Source of the DNA: Micavibrio sp.
GTDB taxonomy: Bacteria > Pseudomonadota > Alphaproteobacteria > Micavibrionales > Micavibrionaceae
Reading direction: 5' to 3'
Assembly (NCBI GenBank): GCA_026989265.1
Contig: JALSJP010000028.1
Span: 1 to 50,834, forward strand
DNA: 50,834 bases
This document shows, in pieces, positions 26,436 to 33,536 of the stretch (within the stretch, counting starts at the first letter, position 1; every line of letters starts with the position of its first letter). Below the pieces are notes generated by a model that was not told the origin of the DNA, ran no database searches, and saw only the letters and a list, made by a program, of their open reading frames with translations. The position numbers and the translations under genes are program-made.

Positions 26436-27071
26436 TTATTTTGTTGTTGTGTTATTATCAGGGGCAGTTTTTTCTTTAAGAGCATATAATATATCCAATG
26501 ATTGAGCTTTTTGTCTTAGAGTTTTAGGGGTGTCGCTATTGTTTAAAATCACAGAAATATAAGATCGCGCTTTTGAATAATTGTGGTTCACATTCGCTTC
26601 AATTAGAGCGCCGTCAAGTGCGGCGTGATAGCGCAATGGATTATTATTATCCAATGAAATAGCTTCTAATTTTGCTAATTTATCTTCAGCGCTTAAGTCT
26701 TGAGAAATATTTATGCTCATATATGAGGCTAGTTTTTTAATGTCATTATTTTCAATGATATTATAATGGCTTAGAGCTTTTTCTGTTTCATTTTTTAATG
26801 CGAATGATCCGGCAACGCGGATTTCATTTATATCTTTTAGCCCGCCATTCAAATCTTTTGATATTAAGGCATCATCGCCTGTAATGCTTAATAATAAGTT
26901 TGTTTGTTTAATATTTTTGGCAATGTTCCAAGAGCTATATCCAGCATTAGCCGCCGTTCCTAAGATGATAATAACCAGAAACCCTATGAAAAATCCGCCA
27001 TAGCGTTTCCATAGCGTTTCCATCCGCTCTTGCTTCATTGCCTCATCTACTTCAACAAAAACATTGCTCAT
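26436..27071 (-). CDS. YfgM-like TPR membrane protein (SecYEG ancillary)
   Basis: The 211-residue protein has a short cytosolic N-terminus (MSNVFVEVDEAMKQERMETLWKRYGG), one membrane helix (about residues 27-48) and a periplasmic TPR region (~70-200). This layout and its position directly before bamB-der match the YfgM family, which associates with SecYEG and periplasmic chaperones. In E. coli the gene sits at the same place relative to bamB and der. The name is by family and context. Confidence 0.82.
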   Translation of the reverse strand: MSNVFVEVDEAMKQERMETLWKRYGGFFIGFLVIIILGTAANAGYSSWNIAKNIKQTNLLLSITGDDALISKDLNGGLKDINEIRVAGSFALKNETEKALSHYNIIENNDIKKLASYMSINISQDLSAEDKLAKLEAISLDNNNPLRYHAALDGALIEANVNHNYSKARSYISVILNNSDTPKTLRQKAQSLDILYALKEKTAPDNNTTTK

Positions 27072-27181
27072 ATTATGACCTTAATAATAATTTATGAATG
27101 AATGGAGCTATAATAATCATATTTGTGAGTTAGGCTAGTGTTTTTCTATCTTTATTTAACTTAATTTGATATAATAATTAT

Positions 27182-27520
27182 ATGGTGTTCGAGGTAATTA
27201 ACAATCCAGCATTTTTCCAGCCATCTGGCTTCACTAAGGCGCAGTTTCGTAAATTAGATCAGCTATATTGCATGGCCGCATCGGATAAATCTTTAACTTA
27301 TCGCACTGTTGAATGTGACTTTGATGAGGGTGTGGCAGTCTATACTTATTATAAATCAGAAAACCATGCGCCTTATTTGCAGTTCATTATTCGTAAAATA
27401 AGCCATAAAACCACTATGTTTGAGCTGTTTAAGCAGGGGAAAGGGCGCATTGCTAAGTCAGGGGTTTTTGATAAAATCTGTGAAAGGCTTTGCAGTGAAG
27501 TTGACGCTTTGATGAAATAG
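27182..27520 (+). CDS. Hypothetical protein
   Basis: A 112-residue soluble protein with no signal peptide, not recognised. It contains LYCMAASDKSLTYRTVECDFD and PYLQFIIRKISHKTTMFELFKQGKGRI, a mixed alpha/beta pattern. The ribosome-binding site is weak. It sits between the divergent yfgM-like gene and the L,D-transpeptidase. The protein-like composition and absence of a competing frame favour a real gene. Confidence 0.55.
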   Translation: MVFEVINNPAFFQPSGFTKAQFRKLDQLYCMAASDKSLTYRTVECDFDEGVAVYTYYKSENHAPYLQFIIRKISHKTTMFELFKQGKGRIAKSGVFDKICERLCSEVDALMK

Positions 27521-27564
27521 AGGGTATAACTCTGTTTCTTATTTTATTTATGCAAGGCATCATA

Positions 27565-28485
27565 ATGTTATCATATTTTCCAAAATTTAAAATTTATGCG
27601 CTTGGCGCAGCTATTGCTTTGTGCGTTTCATCGCCATCTTTTGCGGAATATCAAAAAAATTATGTTGGAGATATGGAAACATATACAGCCGTGTATGAGG
27701 ACACACTTATCCATCTTGCGCGTAAACATGGGCTTGGCTTTGTTGAAATTAGGGCGGCTAACCCTACGCTTGACCCATGGATTCCTGGCGCGCGGGCTGA
27801 GGTTATTTTGCCAAAACGTCATTTGCTTCCCGATGCCCCGCGTGAGGGGCTAGTTATTAACTTACCAGAGATGCGTGTTTATGGTTTTCTAAATGGTGAT
27901 GAAGCGCCATTTACATACCCGCTCGGAATTGGACGCGAGGGACTTGATACTCCTCTTGGCACTACTACGATTGTGCGTAAAAAAGAAGCACCGACATGGA
28001 GACCAACTAAACGTATGAGAGAAGAAGACCCCACTCTTCCTGCTGTTGTTCCACCAGGTGAGGATAATCCGCTTGGCACTCATGCACTATATTTTGGCTG
28101 GGCTACATATGCTATGCATGGAACAACCCGTCCATATGGAATTGGGCGCAGGGTTAGTAGCGGCTGCATACGTTTATATCCCGAAAGCATCATTAAGCTA
28201 TTCGAGCAAGTTCCGGTAGGAACAAAGGTTAATGTTATAAACCAGCCTATAAAGGTTGCTTGGATTGGCAGTGAGCTATATTTGGAAGCTCATCCTGAAA
28301 TGGAACAAGCCATGAGCATGGAAGAAAAAGGCAAGATAAAGAATAAAAAGATTAGTGATAAAGATATTGCACTTATTAATGATAAAGCGGGAATGTATAG
28401 CGATCGCCTGAATTGGCCGCGTATTCGCAAGGCTGTATTAGATCGCAGCGGCTATCCTGTGCGCATTGCTAAATATTTTGATTAA
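27565..28485 (+). CDS. L,D-transpeptidase (YkuD domain) with LysM-like segment
   Basis: The start is ATG at 27565 (MLSYFPKFKIYALG), preceded by AAGG at 7 bases; an ATG at 27550 lacks one. A signal peptide ends near SPSFA-E. A LysM-like segment (TYTAVYEDTLIHLARKHGLGFVEIRAANPTLDPWIPGARAEVILP) precedes the YkuD catalytic domain, with HGTTRPYGIGRRVSSGCIRLYPES holding the active-site His and Cys. These enzymes make 3-3 peptidoglycan cross-links or attach lipoproteins to the wall. About 306 residues, ErfK/YbiS-like. Confidence 0.93.
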   Translation: MLSYFPKFKIYALGAAIALCVSSPSFAEYQKNYVGDMETYTAVYEDTLIHLARKHGLGFVEIRAANPTLDPWIPGARAEVILPKRHLLPDAPREGLVINLPEMRVYGFLNGDEAPFTYPLGIGREGLDTPLGTTTIVRKKEAPTWRPTKRMREEDPTLPAVVPPGEDNPLGTHALYFGWATYAMHGTTRPYGIGRRVSSGCIRLYPESIIKLFEQVPVGTKVNVINQPIKVAWIGSELYLEAHPEMEQAMSMEEKGKIKNKKISDKDIALINDKAGMYSDRLNWPRIRKAVLDRSGYPVRIAKYFD

Positions 28486-28496
28486 ATAAAGGCGCT

Positions 28497-28793
28497 TTAT
28501 GTGTAGTTTATTAAAAGCGCAATACTGGTTATAAATGGTGCAATTATTGGTGCAGATAGAAAGACTATTTTCCATTTTTTGGATAGAAAAAAGCTGGCAA
28601 AACTGAATATTGCGCAAGCAAGCCATACCATAAGTATAATTCCCATATCATATTGCATGCTTGTTATGCTAAAGCCTGATTTTTCTATATCAATGAATTT
28701 ATATATTTGCGCCATGGCATATAAAAATGATCCAGTGAAAAACCCTATGGTATTGCATAGGAAAAATATTAAGATTGTAAGATATATTTTCAT
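28497..28793 (-). CDS. Small membrane protein, three predicted helices
   Basis: A 98-residue hydrophobic protein with helices at about residues 4-28, 50-70 and 75-95, and a positive SKKWK loop between helices 2 and 3, as expected for a cytoplasmic loop. No family recognised. A weak GGA precedes the ATG. It converges on the L,D-transpeptidase gene 11 bases away. An overlapping frame on the plus strand (28579-28830) has no such organisation, so the minus strand is preferred. Confidence 0.5.
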   Translation of the reverse strand: MKIYLTILIFFLCNTIGFFTGSFLYAMAQIYKFIDIEKSGFSITSMQYDMGIILMVWLACAIFSFASFFLSKKWKIVFLSAPIIAPFITSIALLINYT

Positions 28794-28831
28794 ATTTTAT
28801 CCATTATATATGTTCATAAATATTATATAAT

Positions 28832-28860
28832 AAAAAGACCGCCACAAGGACAGTCTTTTT
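28832..28860 (-). terminator. Rho-independent terminator of the small lipoprotein gene
   Basis: On the minus strand AAAAAGACTGTC pairs with GGCGGTCTTTTT (with G-U pairs) around a CTTGT loop and ends in a T run. The A/T ends make it bidirectional in principle. It sits 25 bases after the lipoprotein stop at 28886. Confidence 0.75.
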
Positions 28861-28885
28861 TAATTTTTATCTGATAGCAAGGAGC

Positions 28886-29104
28886 TTATTTTGTTTGGGC
28901 TCTTTGGAAAACGCGCTCTGCTGGTGCTGTGCGTGTTGGCGTTGCGGTAACAGCAGGAGCTACTACAGGAGCTTTTTTTACTGATGCTGTGCGCTCAAGC
29001 CCATATGGAGGTTGTGTGTCCATATTGCCAGTTGCTGTTGTATCACAAGCTGCTAATGCAAGCGTTGATCCTGCTAATAAAATTGTTGCAAATGTTTTTT
29101 TCAT
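28886..29104 (-). CDS. Small lipoprotein
   Basis: A 72-residue protein with a clear lipoprotein signal MKKTFATILLAGSTLALAAC; the Cys at position 20 would be lipidated. The mature part (52 residues) is low-complexity, rich in Thr, Ala, Pro and Val (KKAPVVAPAVTATPTRTAPA), and may be a tether in the envelope. No function can be assigned. It has its own terminator downstream. Confidence 0.7.
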   Translation of the reverse strand: MKKTFATILLAGSTLALAACDTTATGNMDTQPPYGLERTASVKKAPVVAPAVTATPTRTAPAERVFQRAQTK

Positions 29105-29232
29105 ATTAATTCCTTAAATTATATTTATTTAACCTTAATACACTATTTATTATACTATAGTAGTTATTTTTCAAGCTATTTTTAACTTTTTTATCAATAG
29201 TTTGTAGCCTAAGTGCAAAATTGCAACAGTTT

Positions 29233-30471
29233 TTAGTTTTGTTCATTTTTATAAACATTGTTAAAGTAAGCATCTATCCCTGCTATTATAGATTTTGCCA
29301 TTCTTCTTTTATGCTTGCTGCTTTTTAATAACCTTAGATCATTCTTGTTAGATATAAACCCTGTTTCAACAAGCACTGAAGGTATATCGGGGGCTTTTAG
29401 AACCGCAAAGCCTGCGTATCTATGGGTATTTTGTAGTATGTATATACCATGTTCTTTTATTTTGCTGACCAATGTATTGGCAAGGAATTTTGATTGATTC
29501 ATAGTGTCATTCATTAGAAAATCACCTAAAATAAAGGCTACTTGCTCATCTTCAACATGAAAATCAATTCCTGCTATCATGTCGGATTGATTTTCTTTTT
29601 CTGCAAGCCGCGCTGTTTGTGCGTCGGATGCCTTTTTAGATAGGGTATAGATGGATGTTCCGCGCACATGTCGCTTATGATTTGAATTCACATGAAGAGA
29701 TATAAATAAATCACCCCCATGTTTTCGTGCGAATTTAACTCTATTTTTAAGGCGGATAAATATATCTGTTTCACGAGTTAAAAGAACACGGTATTTTCCA
29801 GATGCAATTAATTGTTTTTTCATCTCTTTTGCCAATGAAAGTACAATATCTTTTTCATATATTTTGTTGCGAGATACCGTGCCTGGGTCTGCACCCCCAT
29901 GCCCCGGATCTATAATTATAAGAGGTTTTTTCTTTGATTTATTGTTTGGGCGCGTGGTATTTTTAGGTGGAGCAGGAACATTAAATTTTTTATACTCGCT
30001 AATTTTCAATGTGCCGTGAATATTATCTTTATTATTATTGAATTTTTTTAATGCGGCGGCGCTGTAATCAATAACAAGCCTGTTTTCTTTATCACCTTGC
30101 TTAGGTAGCAAAAATGCAGAATTAATGGATATTGGTTGGTTAAGATCAAATACGATTCTTGATATTTGTGGCGTTAATTTCCCTTGCCTTATATCGGTTA
30201 CCATGGAGCTTTTAGGCTTTTGCGGGCTTCCCGCTTTCCATAAAAATTCGGGTAAATCAATGACTAAGCGCGGAGGTGATGATAATATAAATGCCCTGAA
30301 ATCTGTTGTTTCATTAAGATCTAATACCATGCGCACTTTATTTGGGTATTCGCCAAAGCGCACATCTTTAACTTCCAAAGCATGCGCATTTACACCCATA
30401 AATATTGATAAAAGGCATAAGAGTGTAATTAAATATGTAGCAAAGCGATTGCTTTGATTTTTATTAGTCAT
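29233..30471 (-). CDS. amiC: N-acetylmuramoyl-L-alanine amidase, AmiC type
   Basis: A 412-residue enzyme: signal peptide (to about residue 32), an AMIN domain (~33-135, KDVRFGEYPNKVRMVLDLNE) that targets septal peptidoglycan, a linker, and the Amidase_3 catalytic domain (~185-408). IIIDPGHGGADPG holds a zinc His, SLHVNSN a second and VLVETGFISN the catalytic Glu. It cleaves the amide between MurNAc and the stem peptide in cell separation. The product is exported. It is 20 bases downstream of the formyltransferase on the same strand. Confidence 0.93.
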   Translation of the reverse strand: MTNKNQSNRFATYLITLLCLLSIFMGVNAHALEVKDVRFGEYPNKVRMVLDLNETTDFRAFILSSPPRLVIDLPEFLWKAGSPQKPKSSMVTDIRQGKLTPQISRIVFDLNQPISINSAFLLPKQGDKENRLVIDYSAAALKKFNNNKDNIHGTLKISEYKKFNVPAPPKNTTRPNNKSKKKPLIIIDPGHGGADPGTVSRNKIYEKDIVLSLAKEMKKQLIASGKYRVLLTRETDIFIRLKNRVKFARKHGGDLFISLHVNSNHKRHVRGTSIYTLSKKASDAQTARLAEKENQSDMIAGIDFHVEDEQVAFILGDFLMNDTMNQSKFLANTLVSKIKEHGIYILQNTHRYAGFAVLKAPDIPSVLVETGFISNKNDLRLLKSSKHKRRMAKSIIAGIDAYFNNVYKNEQN

Positions 30472-30491
30472 ACGGTTACATATATCATAAG

Positions 30492-31343
30492 TTATTCAAT
30501 AACCTGAAATTCTTTTAGGCAGATATAACCATCTTTTATTGTTATTATTATTTCCCTTGATGAAGAGCGTAGCATTATACCTATTTTGTGATTATGTTTT
30601 TCTTCCCATACGCTGAAATTAAATACAGCAAGTTTTTGGCGCACGCCCATATCATTTTCAATTACTCCGATCATGCCAAAACGCCCAAAGCCACGTCCTT
30701 TAAGGCAAAGCTCTTTGGCTGTTTCATTCCAATTTAAGCTGCGTATTTCCTCATTAGGTGATGGGTATGATGATGCTTTATCATTATCTTGCGCGCGCGC
30801 GGCGTTGTTCCAGTAATTTTTGATGTCTTTAATAACAATAGACACAGCTTCGGGGGATCTTATGGCTATCTTTGCGGATAATGTTTCAACATCCGTATGT
30901 TCATCTATATCTATCGCCTTTTGATATAATATGTCGCCAGAATCAAAGTTAGGGGCAAGTTTATGAATTGTAAATCCTGCTGCTTTGTTGTCGTTCATAA
31001 TGACATATGGTAAGGGCATAATGCCCCGTCCGCGTGGTAATAAGGCGGGGTGAAGATTTATTCCATAGGCTTTTTCATTATTTATGGGCGGTATTTTATA
31101 AGGATAGCCCGCGCAAATAAATAGCTCACATCCCTGTTTAATAAGATCACTGATATTTTGGGATTCGATTTCATGTTCAGAGACAGGGATTTGAAAATGC
31201 GCAGCAAAATCTTTGAGCTGGTTATTAAAAGCGAACATTCCATCACATGGAAATGTGAATATATGCATTATTTCATGTCCATCAGCCATTAGGCGCTGGA
31301 CAATATCAAGCGTGTAGTCATATCCTAGGAAGGTAATTTTAAT
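30492..31343 (-). CDS. Methionyl-tRNA formyltransferase-like enzyme, apparent AUU start
   Basis: The first ATG in frame (31287-31289) would remove the essential first strand. The frame extends 18 codons further to an ATT at 31341-31343, giving MKITFLGYDYTLDIVQRL, which aligns with the MKIVFMGTPDFALP start of Fmt-type enzymes; no ATG, GTG or TTG lies between it and the upstream TAG. With this start the catalytic triad falls at N96, H98 and D134, close to E. coli Fmt N106, H108 and D144 (HPALLPRGRG, FDSGDI). The ATT overlaps the TAA of the upstream FlgC-like gene (ATTAA) and has AGGAG nine bases before it. 283 residues; formyl acceptor not assigned, as the C-terminus differs from true Fmt. Confidence 0.8.
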   Translation of the reverse strand: MKITFLGYDYTLDIVQRLMADGHEIMHIFTFPCDGMFAFNNQLKDFAAHFQIPVSEHEIESQNISDLIKQGCELFICAGYPYKIPPINNEKAYGINLHPALLPRGRGIMPLPYVIMNDNKAAGFTIHKLAPNFDSGDILYQKAIDIDEHTDVETLSAKIAIRSPEAVSIVIKDIKNYWNNAARAQDNDKASSYPSPNEEIRSLNWNETAKELCLKGRGFGRFGMIGVIENDMGVRQKLAVFNFSVWEEKHNHKIGIMLRSSSREIIITIKDGYICLKEFQVIE

Positions 31344-31632
31344 CTTCGAAAACTCCTAGAAGTTCATCAAACATGCTGCCTGCAACTTTTATAGTATTGA
31401 GGTTAGCTTTATAAGATATTTCTGCCATTTTCATGTTAATTATTTCTTCGGCTAAGTTTGTGTTTTGAGCTTCTATAGCTCCGCTGGGTGTGGCAATAGG
31501 GCTTGGCTTGGCTGTGGATTGAGCATCACTATCATAATTTTCATTTAAGTTAGCTATTTTTGATGCGCTAGAGTTTATCCGCGCAGTTGCAGAATTCAAA
31601 CCCGTTAATGCTATTCCTATGGAATCTATCAT
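31339..31632 (-). CDS. Miniature FlgC/rod-like protein
   Basis: A 97-residue protein with the N-terminal rod motif SIGIALTGLNSATARINSSASKIANLNE and the C-terminal motif NTNLAEEIINMKMAEISYKANLNTIKVAGSMFDELL of axial flagellar proteins such as FlgC. The ~40-residue middle of normal FlgC (~134 residues) is replaced by a short linker. No other flagellar gene is in the window. Its stop overlaps the AUU start of the formyltransferase. It may be a specialised family rather than a working rod subunit. Confidence 0.65.
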   Translation of the reverse strand: MIDSIGIALTGLNSATARINSSASKIANLNENYDSDAQSTAKPSPIATPSGAIEAQNTNLAEEIINMKMAEISYKANLNTIKVAGSMFDELLGVFED

Positions 31633-31703
31633 GCTTTTAGGATACCATATAATCAGTTAAGATGTTATTGATAAAATCATGTGCAATTAAAGGGATGTTT
31701 ATA

Positions 31704-32177
31704 ATGCGTGTTTCAGGTTTTTTACTAATTTTAGTTTTTGTTTCTTTGAATTTTACTGCTCAGGCTTATGCTGGTTCAAAATCTTGGGGTGGGTGGTCAA
31801 GTAATTGGCAAAATCTTGAATTTCAACCATATTTAGGGGATCAAAAAATATCTCAGCGTTCTTTGGTTGATGATGATACATGGAAACCCGAGGATTGGAT
31901 CAAAAATGATGGTGATGAAAAACGCATCATGCGTAATTTATATGCAGCAAATATTTTATCTAAGCAATATAAAGACAGAAAAAATATTCCTGTTCTTGAA
32001 GTTGGTGATAATTTTATAGAATTATCATCTGTTGACCGTGATCGCATATTAAAATTTGTAGATTATGTATTTGAAATTACATTATCAGAAGAAAATGGCA
32101 TGTTCTATGTCCTTTATGGTGACAATAAAGATGAGCCATTGGGGCTATATAATAAACATGGTTTTCAATCATATTAA
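31704..32177 (+). CDS. Hypothetical secreted protein
   Basis: A 157-residue protein starting at ATG 31704, with AAGGGA upstream; a longer frame to 31662 is less likely because the signal peptide MRVSGFLLILVFVSLNFTAQ begins here and is cut near AYA-G. The mature part is hydrophilic, with WSSNWQNLEFQPYL, DTWKPEDWIKNDGDEKRIMRNL and FYVLYGDNKDEPLGLY. No family recognised. It converges on the secretion operon. Confidence 0.6.
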   Translation: MRVSGFLLILVFVSLNFTAQAYAGSKSWGGWSSNWQNLEFQPYLGDQKISQRSLVDDDTWKPEDWIKNDGDEKRIMRNLYAANILSKQYKDRKNIPVLEVGDNFIELSSVDRDRILKFVDYVFEITLSEENGMFYVLYGDNKDEPLGLYNKHGFQSY

Positions 32178-32204
32178 GTTTGGTGCGCCAGACCCTAAAC
32201 TTAA
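32174..32204. repeat. Inverted repeat between convergent genes
   Basis: TTAAGTTT (32174-32181) and AAACTTAA (32197-32204) form an eight-pair stem between the two convergent stops, extended by GG/CC with one bulge. No T run follows, so terminator function is uncertain. Confidence 0.45.
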
Positions 32205-32210
32205 GTGCTG

Positions 32211-33536
32211 TTAGCGTTCGTTCATGGCGTTATCCAGTGTCTTTATGAAAGGTTTAAGCAGGTACTGCATAACGGTTTTCTTACCCGTTAGAATATCAAC
32301 ACTTGCGACCATACCTGGAATTATCGGCAGAATTTCACCCTTACGCTTTAGCTCAGTCTCGTAAGTTCTAAGGCGAACGCGGTAGAATACTTCACCTTGA
32401 TCATCTTCAATAGTATCGGCGGAAATATCCAAAAGCTCACCTTTAAGCCCGCCATAAATAGAAAAATCATATGCCGTTATTTTAATAACCGCTTGTTGAC
32501 TAGGATATATAAAAGCACGATCAGAAGGCTTAATCCGCGCCTCAACAATTAGCTGGTCATCCTTTGGCACGATTTTAATCAAATCTTCGCCCGCACGCAC
32601 AACACCGCCAATTGTATTAATCGTAAGCTCTTGCACAATGCCATCAACTGGAGATTTAATTTCCCTGCGCCCCTTACGTTCTTTAAGTCCGCTTAAACGC
32701 TCTTTAATTTCGTTAAGTTCAATAAATTTAGCTGCTAGCTCGGTCTGAGCCTCTGATTGCGCGGTTTTTTCTATATCAGATATACGCGCCTGCGCTTCGT
32801 CAATAGCAGATTTAGAGCGCGGCAGGCTAGATTTCAGACCATTAAGCTCGCTCACTCGCTCTTTAATTCCGCGCTGTAATTGTAGCAACTCAAGCTTCGG
32901 AGCAGAGCCACGCTCCACCAAAGGCTTAATCATGTTCATCTCTTGGCGCTGCAAATATATAACACCCTTTAAATCACTAATCCTAGAATTAAGCTCATCT
33001 ACCTCTTGCTCGCGCTGCGTCATTTGTTCCTTCAAAACATTAATTTTCCCTTCAAGCTGCAATTTATTAGCCTTAAAAACATTAAGCTCTTCTTTAACGC
33101 TATCGGGTGAACCCTTCACGACTTCATCGGGAAATATAATAGTTTCAAGCCCTTCTGCTTGTGCTTGCAGCCGCGTTATAGAAGCAAGAAGCCCCAAATA
33201 TCGCGCTTGATTAGCTCCAAGATCAGATGATGCCTCAATATCGCGCAACCGCAACAAAACCTGCCCTTCCGTGACTCCATCACCCTCTTTAATCAATAGT
33301 TCTTCAACAATGCCAGCATCAAGGCTTTGCAACGCTTGAACCTCGCTAGATGGAATGATTTTACCGTCTCCGCGAGTAACCTCATCCAAAGTCGCAAAAT
33401 TCGCCCAAATTATAAAAAGCACAAAGAATAATGTAATAGTAAATAGCAATAAATGTTTTGATAGCGGCAATTGCTCATCCACATCAAAAAATGAGCTAGC
33501 ATGCGCCCGAGCTACATCACTATGCTTATCAGACAT
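32211..33536 (-). CDS. Type I secretion membrane-fusion protein (HlyD / LapC-like)
   Basis: The start is ATG at 33534-33536 (MSDKHSDVARAH), overlapping the ABC gene end by 8 bases; an upstream-extended frame to 33650 runs into that gene. 441 residues: an N-terminal membrane helix (about 30-55, LLLFTITLFFVLFIIWANFA), a biotinyl-lipoyl half (GDGKIIPSSEVQALQSLDAGIVEELLIKEGDGV), long coiled coils (~140-290), and the second lipoyl half and beta-barrel (RREIKSPVDGIVQEL ... IVEARIKPSDRAFIYP). It links the inner-membrane ABC protein to the TolC-like channel. Confidence 0.93.
   Translation of the reverse strand: MSDKHSDVARAHASSFFDVDEQLPLSKHLLLFTITLFFVLFIIWANFATLDEVTRGDGKIIPSSEVQALQSLDAGIVEELLIKEGDGVTEGQVLLRLRDIEASSDLGANQARYLGLLASITRLQAQAEGLETIIFPDEVVKGSPDSVKEELNVFKANKLQLEGKINVLKEQMTQREQEVDELNSRISDLKGVIYLQRQEMNMIKPLVERGSAPKLELLQLQRGIKERVSELNGLKSSLPRSKSAIDEAQARISDIEKTAQSEAQTELAAKFIELNEIKERLSGLKERKGRREIKSPVDGIVQELTINTIGGVVRAGEDLIKIVPKDDQLIVEARIKPSDRAFIYPSQQAVIKITAYDFSIYGGLKGELLDISADTIEDDQGEVFYRVRLRTYETELKRKGEILPIIPGMVASVDILTGKKTVMQYLLKPFIKTLDNAMNER

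Noticed and set aside
28579-28830. 83-codon plus-strand frame overlapping the small membrane protein
   Set aside because: The minus-strand frame has three well-formed helices with a positive loop; the plus-strand one does not.
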